From assembly GCA_030613705.1 (NCBI GenBank), contig JAUWLJ010000106.1:1-6966 (forward strand): DNA of 6,966 bases. The letters run 5' to 3'. The DNA is from Chloroflexota bacterium (GTDB lineage: Bacteria; Chloroflexota; Anaerolineae; Anaerolineales; UBA4823). A model generated the notes under the pieces. It saw only the letters and a program-made list of their open reading frames with translations, was not told the origin of the DNA and did not search any database. The translations under genes were made by a program, and so were the position numbers. This document shows, piece by piece, positions 1 to 6,298 of the stretch. Within the stretch, counting starts at the first letter, position 1. Every line of letters starts with the position of its first letter.

Positions 1-1
1 C

Positions 2-199
2 GTGGGTTCAATTTGGTTTTATATGGCTGATGCGGGATATCCATTTCAACCATATTTTATCCCACCAGACCCAAATACAGCGTTGGGTGTAGCTGCTTTA
101 AATTTGCTCGAAAAAATGCCACCTGTTTATTTAGTTCCACCTTGGGTCTATTTTGCTGTGGCAGTGGCATTTCTGTTCGTTGTGGTGATATTTATCTAA
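2..199 (+). CDS. C-terminal part of an unidentified membrane protein (5' truncated)
   Basis: The frame is open from the left edge to a TAA at 197-199, so this is most likely the tail of a longer gene. The GTG at position 2 is only the first codon in view and need not be the start. The visible 65 residues hold an aromatic stretch (IWFYMADAGYPF), a proline-rich loop (YFIPPDPN), and a hydrophobic C-terminal segment (about residues 44-65, from LVPPWVYF to VVVIFI) that looks like a membrane helix ending almost at the stop codon. I do not recognise the family. It does not look like the C-terminus of MurG, FtsW or MurD, the proteins often encoded just before murC. The stop codon overlaps the murC ATG by one base (TAATG), so the two genes are probably co-transcribed and translationally coupled. 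Confidence 0.6.
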   Translation: MGSIWFYMADAGYPFQPYFIPPDPNTALGVAALNLLEKMPPVYLVPPWVYFAVAVAFLFVVVIFI

Positions 200-1599
200 T
201 GACACACGTTCATCTGATCGGAATTGGCGGAAGTGGTTTATCGGCGATTGCTCGTTTATTGATAGAACGCGGATATACTGTCAGCGGATCCGACCAAGAA
301 TTATCTCCCCTGGCGCTTGAAGTCCAGGACTTGGGTGCGAAAGTGAGCGTTGGACATCGAGAAGACCAGGTGCTTGGAGCTGATGAGGTCATTCGTTCTT
401 CCGCTATCCCTGAGGATAATGTCGAAGTAAATGCTGCATTAGCGGCAGGAATTCCGGTCTATAAACGTTCCGATTATCTCGGTAAGTTAATCGAGGATCG
501 CATCGGTATCGCGGTAGCTGGAACCCATGGTAAGACAACCACCACAGCCATGATCAGCTGGATGTTAACTGCTCTCAATCACGATCCATCCTATATTATC
601 GGTGGTATTTCGAAGAATTTGGGGAATAATGCCCATGCAGGCAAGGGGCGAGCTTTTGTGATAGAAGCAGATGAATACGATTATATGTTCCTAGGCTTGC
701 AGCCTCAAATTGCAGTTGTGACCAATATCGAACACGACCACCCGGATTGTTTTCCAACTACTGAAGATTTTTTCCAGGCTTTCGTTGATTTTGCACACCA
801 GCTGCCTGGCGAAGGTACCCTGATTTTGTATTCAGACGATGTTGGGTCTTTGAAACTATTAAATATGGCAAGTGAGTTTAACTGCAAGACTTTCTCATAT
901 GGCCTGCAAAGGAGAGAAAACCAACCCCCTCCAGATTATTTTGTGAGTAATTTATCACTGACTCAAGAGGGTTTCTATGAATTTGAGGTGTTCTTTGAAA
1001 ATGAGCTTCTTGCTCCGGTATCACTGAATATACCTGGGATTCATAATGTTAGCAATGCTTTGGCAACATTAGCTGTCGCTCATCAAATGAAAATTCCAAT
1101 TATTAACGCTGCTCAGGTTCTGAGTGATTTTCAAGGTACGATGCGGCGCTTTGAGTTGCGCGGAGAAATTTCAGGGATTGCAGTCATCGATGATTACGCC
1201 CATCATCCAACTGAAATCCGAGCGACTTTGGCTGCAGCCCGAAATCGATACCCTGGTCGTCAATTGTGGGCGGTCTGGCAGCCGCACACGTATTCAAGAA
1301 CGGAGACTCTATTTGAGGAATTTTTGACTGCTTTCCGCGAAGCAGATCATGTCCTGGTAACTGAGATCTATGCCTCGAGAGAGCCTGTCAATACGGAGTT
1401 TTCTTCTCTCCAGTTGGTACAGTCCATGGATCACCCCGATGTACGTTTCCTGGCGAGTAATAATCAGGTCACAAAATATCTGGTCAATAATCTACAGAAC
1501 GGAGACGTTTTGTTGGTTCTCTCCGCAGGCGATGCATACCAGATCAGCGAAAGCGTGATTGATTTACTGTCTATAAATGGGAATGCCAAGAATGGTTGA
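199..1599 (+). CDS. murC: UDP-N-acetylmuramate--L-alanine ligase MurC
   Basis: This cytoplasmic Mur ligase uses ATP to join L-alanine to UDP-MurNAc, the first amino acid step of the peptidoglycan stem. The 466-residue length is normal for the family. Visible motifs are the N-terminal Rossmann glycine motif GIGGSGLSA (8-16) and GSD (30-32), the ATP-binding P-loop GTHGKTTTT (108-116), EADEYD (156-161), TNIEHDH (175-181), GTMRRFE (313-319), DDYAHHPTEI (331-340) and QPHTYSRT (361-368). The HxYxRT motif and short C-terminus favour MurC over the related recycling ligase Mpl, although EADEYD has tyrosine where most MurC proteins have serine. An in-frame upstream ATG at 142 would add 19 residues ahead of the Rossmann motif. 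I prefer the ATG at 199, because it begins right at the MTHVHLIGIGG strand and overlaps the preceding stop as TAATG. No strong ribosome binding site is visible, so coupling is likely. Confidence 0.96.
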   Translation: MTHVHLIGIGGSGLSAIARLLIERGYTVSGSDQELSPLALEVQDLGAKVSVGHREDQVLGADEVIRSSAIPEDNVEVNAALAAGIPVYKRSDYLGKLIEDRIGIAVAGTHGKTTTTAMISWMLTALNHDPSYIIGGISKNLGNNAHAGKGRAFVIEADEYDYMFLGLQPQIAVVTNIEHDHPDCFPTTEDFFQAFVDFAHQLPGEGTLILYSDDVGSLKLLNMASEFNCKTFSYGLQRRENQPPPDYFVSNLSLTQEGFYEFEVFFENELLAPVSLNIPGIHNVSNALATLAVAHQMKIPIINAAQVLSDFQGTMRRFELRGEISGIAVIDDYAHHPTEIRATLAAARNRYPGRQLWAVWQPHTYSRTETLFEEFLTAFREADHVLVTEIYASREPVNTEFSSLQLVQSMDHPDVRFLASNNQVTKYLVNNLQNGDVLLVLSAGDAYQISESVIDLLSINGNAKNG

Positions 1600-1768
1600 G
1601 ATGCTTATGACCTGGGCTTCAGATGAGAGCAGTCAATCGATAAGGCAGTCTCATCCTGGATTGAAATCCACAAAGTTAAGTAAGATCACACCCAAGGAGA
1701 TATTACGTCAAATTCGCATATCTCAAAAAGAGCTGCAGAAAATTATTACCTGTTTGGAAGAACTGTGA
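1577..1768 (+). CDS. Small hypothetical protein between murC and murB
   Basis: This is a short open frame of at most 63 residues that I do not recognise. It overlaps the end of murC by 23 bases when read from the ATG at 1577. Its TGA (1766-1768) overlaps the GTG start proposed for murB in a GTGA junction. In-frame ATGs at 1577, 1583, 1592, 1601 and 1607 are all possible starts and none has a clear ribosome binding site, so the longest form is given. The N-terminal half is polar and serine-rich. The C-terminal half (from about residue 37, ITPKEILRQI, to CLEEL) is a charged, leucine/isoleucine-spaced stretch that could be an amphipathic or coiled-coil helix. There is no signal peptide or membrane segment. 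The tight fit between two wall genes supports a real gene, but a chance frame filling the murC-murB gap, with murB starting further downstream, cannot be excluded. Confidence 0.5.
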   Translation: MGMPRMVEMLMTWASDESSQSIRQSHPGLKSTKLSKITPKEILRQIRISQKELQKIITCLEEL

Positions 1769-2859
1769 GTGATCAATTCGTTGTCCATCCAATGGACAGA
1801 GGTACACAAGTAGCATTTATGTCCTATCCATTTGATGCGAATGCCATGAGAAAAAAGTTTGGCGATCATTTTGATTCTAATGTTTCCCTTGCTCGTTATA
1901 CATCAGCGCGCATCGGGGGGTTGGCTGATGGGCTGCTGATTGCAGAATCGATCGATGATCTGGTATCTATGGTCAGTTACCTCTGGGAAGAGGAAATTCC
2001 GTTTGTTGTGCTGGGCGGTGGTTCTAATGTTCTGGTGAGTGACGCGGGGGTGAATGGTATTGTGCTCCTTAATAAGGCACGGCAGGTGATGTTTGATGTC
2101 GAAAGTGAGCCACCGACAGTTTGGGCTGCCTCCGGCTCCAATTTTGGTGTCATTGCCCGGCAGGCTGCAAGCCGTGGTTTGACCGGCTTGGAATGGGCAT
2201 CCGGAATCCCAGGCACGATCGGTGGTGCAATTGTCGGCAATGCTGGAGCTCACGGTGGAGACGTTGCCGGGAATCTTCTGCTGGCAGAAATCTTGCATCG
2301 TGAAATCGAAGACAAAAGGTCCAATAATGGCAGCTCACCCAAGAGAGTGATTCGGCGTGAGGATTGGCTCACAGACCAATTTGAGTTCAGCTATCGTTCG
2401 AGTCGCATTAAGAAAAAGGTGACTGGGGCAATCGAAGCTGAGGGTGTGAGTTTTCCTGGGCGGTCGGAAATAAATCAGCCTGAAGTCATTGTATTAGCTG
2501 CATTACTCCGGCTCGCTCAAAGTACAAAAGAGGTGGTAGAAGCGCGACTCGATGAATTGCTCGCTCAAAGACGTCTAACTCAACCATCTGGTGCCAGTAT
2601 GGGCTCCATGTTCAAGAATCCTGAAGGGGATTACGCTGGGAGGTTGATAGAGCAAGCAGGATTGAAGGGAACTCGCGTTGGTGATGCAGCGATCAGCTCA
2701 CTGCATGCGAATTTCTTTATCAATTATGGTAATGCTTCTGCAACTGACGTTTGGGATTTGATTAATCTTTCACGCAGCGTTGTAGCGAATAAATTTGGAG
2801 TCAATCTGGAATTGGAGATCGAGCTAATTGGATCATGGGAAGTGAAGTGGAAGCGATGA
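1765..2859 (+). CDS. murB: UDP-N-acetylenolpyruvoylglucosamine reductase MurB
   Basis: This FAD- and NADPH-dependent cytoplasmic reductase converts UDP-GlcNAc-enolpyruvate to UDP-MurNAc, the substrate of MurC encoded just upstream. The FAD-binding signature is LGGGSN (83-88), followed by GIPGTIGGAIVGNAG (147-161), a substrate-site YRSS (210-213), GSMFKNP (280-286) with S281 as the expected catalytic serine, and a C-terminal LELEIELIG (348-356) where E351 fits the conserved glutamate. The start is uncertain. GTG 1765 gives 364 residues, makes a GTGA overlap with the preceding ORF and has GGAAG four bases upstream. ATG 1846 (residue 28, MRKKFGDHF) gives 337 residues and matches the usual short lead before the conserved ARYTSARIGG block. 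ATGs at 1792 and 1819 are also possible. The segment around 179-200 (DKRSNNGSSPKR) looks like a modest polar insertion before the YRSS motif. Confidence 0.95.
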   Translation: MSDQFVVHPMDRGTQVAFMSYPFDANAMRKKFGDHFDSNVSLARYTSARIGGLADGLLIAESIDDLVSMVSYLWEEEIPFVVLGGGSNVLVSDAGVNGIVLLNKARQVMFDVESEPPTVWAASGSNFGVIARQAASRGLTGLEWASGIPGTIGGAIVGNAGAHGGDVAGNLLLAEILHREIEDKRSNNGSSPKRVIRREDWLTDQFEFSYRSSRIKKKVTGAIEAEGVSFPGRSEINQPEVIVLAALLRLAQSTKEVVEARLDELLAQRRLTQPSGASMGSMFKNPEGDYAGRLIEQAGLKGTRVGDAAISSLHANFFINYGNASATDVWDLINLSRSVVANKFGVNLELEIELIGSWEVKWKR

Positions 2860-3974
2860 GCGAGAAGAAATTACGTCTAGGCATTTTATTCGGAGGTCGC
2901 TCAGGCGAACACGAGATTTCGCTTCTCTCGGCGCGCTCTATACTTTCTGCCTTGAGCCCGGATGAGTACGAGGTGGTCCAAATCGGCATCACCCATGATG
3001 GTTTATGGCTCGTTGGTGAGGATATCTTGGAAAAGTTTAGTTCCGGGACCCAACTGAACGGGTTGAGCCCCGCGACGATATTTGCTGACCCATCACGCCG
3101 AGGGTTATATATCTTCCAGGGCTCAGATCGGGAAGAAATAATTGAACTATTAACCCAGCTAGACGTTGTCTTCCCGATATTGCATGGGACTTATGGAGAG
3201 GACGGAACGATACAAGGATTGTTTGAGCTCGCAGAAATTGCTTATGTTGGAGCAGGAGTCTTGGGCTCATCAGTCGGAATGGACAAAGGTATCTTCCGAG
3301 ACATAATGCGAGCCAACGATATTCCTCAGGTGGATACGATTATTGTGTTCAGAAGTGATGTCGAGGACTCACTGGATAATGTAATTGTTCATGCTGAAGC
3401 GCTTGCTCATTACCCGTTGTTTACTAAACCAGCAAATCTTGGCTCATCTGTCGGGATTACAAAATGTATGAATCGCTCAGATTTGATGGAAGGTTTAATG
3501 GATGCTGCCAGGTATGACCGTCGTATTCTGGTGGAAAGGGGTATTCATGCCAGGGAGATCGAGGTCAGTGTGCTTGGCAATGATGATCCTATCGCTTCAG
3601 TTCCGGGTGAGGTGATCCCATCTGCTGACTTTTATTCTTACGAAGCGAAATACATCGATGATCGATCAGAATTAGTGATACCTGCACCAATACCCTTTGA
3701 AATCTCCCAGCAGGTTAGAAATTTTGCAGTGCGTGCTTATCGAGCAGTCGACTGTGCAGGAATGGCAAGAGTAGATTTCCTGTTAGATAAAGATACTGGT
3801 GAATTATTTTTAAACGAACTAAATACAATCCCAGGCTTCACCAAGATTAGTATGTATCCAAAGCTTTGGGAAGCCAGTGGTCTAACATTTAAGGATTTGG
3901 TTAATCGATTAATAGAACTGGCCATGGAACGAAGATTAGATCGGGATCGAACAGAGTGGCGGTACCAAAGGTGA
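2856..3974 (+). CDS. ddl: D-alanine--D-alanine ligase Ddl
   Basis: This ATP-grasp ligase makes the D-Ala-D-Ala dipeptide that MurF adds to the muropeptide, in the cytoplasm. From ATG 2856 it has 372 residues. The motifs run in family order: N-terminal LFGGRSGEHE (11-20), HGTYGEDG (110-117), the ATP-grasp KPANLGSSVG (191-200), the omega-loop region FYSYEAKYIDD, and the metal-binding FLNELNTIPGF ending at 328 with E321 and N323. The tyrosines in the YSYEAKY loop are those expected for a D-Ala-D-Ala enzyme, and nothing suggests a vancomycin-resistance D-Ala-D-Lac ligase. The ATG at 2856 overlaps the murB TGA as ATGA. An in-frame ATG at 2835 would add seven residues but lacks a well-placed ribosome binding site, so I prefer 2856. 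The stop codon lies inside the likely ribosome binding site of ftsQ. Confidence 0.96.
   Translation: MSEKKLRLGILFGGRSGEHEISLLSARSILSALSPDEYEVVQIGITHDGLWLVGEDILEKFSSGTQLNGLSPATIFADPSRRGLYIFQGSDREEIIELLTQLDVVFPILHGTYGEDGTIQGLFELAEIAYVGAGVLGSSVGMDKGIFRDIMRANDIPQVDTIIVFRSDVEDSLDNVIVHAEALAHYPLFTKPANLGSSVGITKCMNRSDLMEGLMDAARYDRRILVERGIHAREIEVSVLGNDDPIASVPGEVIPSADFYSYEAKYIDDRSELVIPAPIPFEISQQVRNFAVRAYRAVDCAGMARVDFLLDKDTGELFLNELNTIPGFTKISMYPKLWEASGLTFKDLVNRLIELAMERRLDRDRTEWRYQR
3967..3974 (+). promoter_or_regulatory. Ribosome binding site for ftsQ
   Basis: AAAGGTGA lies seven bases before the ftsQ ATG and contains the ddl stop codon. A ribosome terminating on ddl would therefore sit on the ftsQ initiation region, which suggests coupling. 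It supports ATG 3982 as the ftsQ start. Confidence 0.6.
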
Positions 3975-3981
3975 AATTTGC

Positions 3982-4968
3982 ATGACGGCAAGTGATAAAC
4001 TAACACGATCAGAACTATTGCGAGAAAAGAGGGAAAGTCGTCCGCGGAAGAGTTCCTCTAAATCAACGCGCCGATCTCGGAACAAAACCAGCGCGAATAT
4101 ACCACCAGTTTTGGTACGTGGTGGGGTTGCTGCATCCGTTTCGTATAGCCGCCGGAAAAATAAAAATAGTCGCCGCCGCTTTGATATCGCCCTCGATGGT
4201 CAGGGTGCCGAAATGAGGTTGCCTTCGGTGCCTTTGGTCGGAATAGGTTGGCGTTTGTTATCAGCTTTAATTGTCGGCGCACTCGGCTTCATGATTTATA
4301 CCCTATGGTACTCTCCGTTTTTCAGAGTCGAGACAATCGATGTGACTGGTATGGTGCGATTGACAAATGCAGAGATCAATATCGTAGCTGATGTGATTGG
4401 GAAGTCAATTATCTTGGTAAACCCGGCAGACCTCGAGCAAAAATTCCAGGTAGCTTTTCCAGAGCTGGTGAATATATCAGTGGAGACCGAATTCCCGAAA
4501 AAAGTGGTGGTCAATTTGGTTGAGCGGCACCCAGTTTTGGCCTGGCAGCAAGATGGACAGACATTCTGGGTAGATGAGAGAGGTGTTGCATTCCCTCCTC
4601 ACGGTGATGGGGGTCCTGGTATTACGGTTCAGGGAAGCGATTTGTTAACAGTTGCTCCAGCAGAGAGTGAAATGATTGAAGAGGGTGAAGTTTCATTACC
4701 AATACTTCCGGTAGATTTAGTAAACGCCATTCTCACCATCAGCCCTGAAGCACCTGAAAATACTCCGATTGTTTATGACAGCCAGCATGGACTTGGTTGG
4801 TTGGATCCGCGGGGTTGGCAAGTATATTTCGGCAGCAGTGATGAGGATATGGCTCTCAAATTAAAAGTATATTTGAAAACTTCTAAACGGTTGAAAAAAG
4901 CAGGTATACGACCTGCATTAATCAGCGTGGAACATGTCCACGCACCATATTATCGCCTGGAGCGGTAA
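3982..4968 (+). CDS. ftsQ: Cell division protein FtsQ (POTRA domain)
   Basis: FtsQ (DivIB type) is a bitopic divisome protein that, in studied bacteria, links the cytoplasmic ring to septal wall synthesis by binding FtsB and FtsL. The 328 residues divide into a long basic, serine-rich cytoplasmic tail (about 1-80), one membrane helix (about 89-108, GWRLLSALIVGALGFMIYTL), a POTRA domain opening with FFRVETIDVTG (from 113) and ending near VVVNLVERHPVLAW, and a C-terminal FtsQ/DivIB domain with FWVDERG and a closing ISVEHVHAPYYRLER. An acidic stretch (AESEMIEEGE, 227-236) sits between them as a probable surface loop. The tail is rich in Arg/Lys clusters and carries an unusual IPPVLVRGG segment. 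The start is supported by AAAGGTGA upstream. The gene lies 7 bases after ddl and 3 bases before ftsA, as expected for a dcw operon. Identity rests on architecture and position more than on strict motifs. Confidence 0.9.
   Translation: MTASDKLTRSELLREKRESRPRKSSSKSTRRSRNKTSANIPPVLVRGGVAASVSYSRRKNKNSRRRFDIALDGQGAEMRLPSVPLVGIGWRLLSALIVGALGFMIYTLWYSPFFRVETIDVTGMVRLTNAEINIVADVIGKSIILVNPADLEQKFQVAFPELVNISVETEFPKKVVVNLVERHPVLAWQQDGQTFWVDERGVAFPPHGDGGPGITVQGSDLLTVAPAESEMIEEGEVSLPILPVDLVNAILTISPEAPENTPIVYDSQHGLGWLDPRGWQVYFGSSDEDMALKLKVYLKTSKRLKKAGIRPALISVEHVHAPYYRLER
4959..4962 (+). promoter_or_regulatory. Ribosome binding site for ftsA
   Basis: GGAG within the last codons of ftsQ is nine bases before the ftsA ATG at 4972. 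It supports that start, which lies three bases after the ftsQ TAA. Confidence 0.5.
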
Positions 4969-4971
4969 AAA

Positions 4972-6207
4972 ATGGACGAACCGATTATCGTCGGAATTGA
5001 TATTGGCACAACAAAGATTTGTACGCTTGTAGGACGAGTTGAGGAAGACGGCATCCTGCGTATTCTTGGTGTGGGCATAGAACCTTCTAAAGGAATGCGT
5101 AAGGGCATTCCTGTGGATGTCGGCGCCGTCACGCAGGCTATCTCCCGTTCAATAGAAAAAGCTGAACGTACATCGGGTATGGAGATCACCTCTGCACTAG
5201 TCAGCTTGGCCGGTTCGCAGGTCTCATCAGTCAACAGCCGTGGTGTTGTCGGTGTTTCTGGTCGCACGATTGACGAGGATGATGTAATCAGATCCATGGA
5301 GGCTGCCCGGGCAGTTGCGATACCTCACAACAGGGAGATCATTCATGTTATCCAACGTGGTTTTACAGTGGATGGGCAGCCTGGCATCCGCATGCCGTTG
5401 GGCATGTATGGATACCGTCTTGAAGTAGAGACACACATTATCACTGTCGCAGCATCCGCTGTGGAAAACCTGAGAAATTGTGTGCTCCAAGCCGGTGCAA
5501 ATACCAGTCAGTTTGTATTGAATCCTCTGGCATCGGCGGAGGTCGTACTCTCAGAGACAGAACGTGAGATGGGAGTGGTTGTGTGTGATGTTGGCGGTGG
5601 AACAACCGATATGGCGATCTTCATTGAGGGAGATGTTTGGCATACGATGATTCTTGGTGTGGGTGGGGACCTATTAACATCGGACATCGCGCATGGATTA
5701 CGCCTGCCAATTCCCCAGGCAGAGGAGATCAAGAAACAACATGGTCATACAGTCGAAACTGAGGTCGGAGAAAACGAAGAATTTTATGTGCGACCATTCG
5801 GAGAGGAAAAGCCCCTCCAGATTCGCCGTAGAGAATTGGCTCTGATCATCGAAGCTCGAGTGGAAGAGATCTTTAGTCTAGTTTTACAAGAGATAAAGCG
5901 ATCAGGCTATGATGGATTGCTGCCTGCTGGCATGGTCCTGACAGGAGGATCGAGCAGCCTTCCAGGTATCCGAACTATCGGGTCCCAAGTATTGGGGTTA
6001 CCGGTCAGGATCGCAAAGCCGGAAAATCTAGTTGGTATGACCGATCAATTATATTCACCTGCATATTCAACAAGTGTTGGTCTGTTGAAATGGCAAATGT
6101 TGATGACTGAAATCGGTGGGGAATCCTCTCAAACAATAATCAGTTCACATGGAGGAGGTTTCGATTGGGAATATGTCAAAAATCTAATACGTCGATTGTT
6201 TCCATAA
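4972..6207 (+). CDS. ftsA: Cell division protein FtsA
   Basis: FtsA is an actin-fold ATPase that anchors FtsZ filaments to the inner face of the membrane and recruits later divisome proteins. The 411-residue length is typical. The phosphate-1 loop is GIDIGTTKI (8-16). The 1C (SHS2) domain characteristic of FtsA follows, covering roughly residues 80-160. Phosphate-2 is DVGGGTTD (206-213) and the adenosine motif is LTGGSSSLPGI (323-333). After a short linker (GGESSQTIISSHGGG) the protein ends in FDWEYVKNLIRRLFP (397-411), whose alternating hydrophobic and basic residues fit the membrane-targeting amphipathic helix. The presence of the 1C domain and this tail separates it from MreB, DnaK and PilM. 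The next gene, ftsZ, encodes its partner. The start follows ftsQ by three bases and has GGAG upstream. Confidence 0.97.
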   Translation: MDEPIIVGIDIGTTKICTLVGRVEEDGILRILGVGIEPSKGMRKGIPVDVGAVTQAISRSIEKAERTSGMEITSALVSLAGSQVSSVNSRGVVGVSGRTIDEDDVIRSMEAARAVAIPHNREIIHVIQRGFTVDGQPGIRMPLGMYGYRLEVETHIITVAASAVENLRNCVLQAGANTSQFVLNPLASAEVVLSETEREMGVVVCDVGGGTTDMAIFIEGDVWHTMILGVGGDLLTSDIAHGLRLPIPQAEEIKKQHGHTVETEVGENEEFYVRPFGEEKPLQIRRRELALIIEARVEEIFSLVLQEIKRSGYDGLLPAGMVLTGGSSSLPGIRTIGSQVLGLPVRIAKPENLVGMTDQLYSPAYSTSVGLLKWQMLMTEIGGESSQTIISSHGGGFDWEYVKNLIRRLFP

Positions 6208-6298
6208 ATGTACTTATATCGTCTACCTGGAAAAATTTTCACTTATTACTGGTATTCAGAAAATATCACAAACCACATGATTCGAAGGAGAGTGTCGT
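6208..6298 (+). other. ftsA-ftsZ intergenic spacer, possible ftsZ leader or promoter
   Basis: This is the only non-coding gap of any size in the window, and it is AT-rich compared with the genes. It contains a near-palindrome GAAAAATTTTC (6230-6240). A weak promoter-like pair, TTCACT (6238-6243) and AAATAT (6261-6266), is spaced 17 bases apart, but both boxes match the sigma-70 consensus poorly. No hairpin followed by a T run is present, so there is no sign of termination. A separate ftsZ promoter here is an inference. Confidence 0.35.
6285..6290 (+). promoter_or_regulatory. Strong ribosome binding site for ftsZ
   Basis: AAGGAG is followed eight bases later by ATG 6299. It is the closest match to the Shine-Dalgarno consensus at any start in the window and selects ATG 6299 over the in-frame ATG at 6308. 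Strong initiation fits the high FtsZ levels that division generally needs. Confidence 0.8.

Noticed and set aside
142..198. Upstream ATG extending murC by 19 residues (MGLFCCGSGISVRCGDIYL)
   Set aside because: The extra residues precede the Rossmann strand that normally opens MurC and lie over the coding end of the previous gene. ATG 199 with a TAATG overlap fits better.
199..1599. MurC gene read as Mpl because of EADEYD
   Set aside because: The HTYSRT motif, the MurC-length C-terminus and the position next to murB and ddl outweigh the single motif difference.
1903..2298. Antisense frame of 131 codons opposite murB
   Set aside because: It lies entirely opposite well-conserved murB sequence and has no recognisable domain or start signal. 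It is a shadow of the murB codons.
2856..3974. Ddl as a vancomycin-resistance D-Ala-D-Lac ligase
   Set aside because: The omega loop keeps the YSYEAKY form typical of D-Ala-D-Ala ligases, and no vanH or vanX neighbours are present.
6230..6240. Near-palindrome GAAAAATTTTC as an operator or terminator
   Set aside because: It is too short and AT-only at its core, has a one-base centre that cannot form a stable hairpin, and has no following T run.
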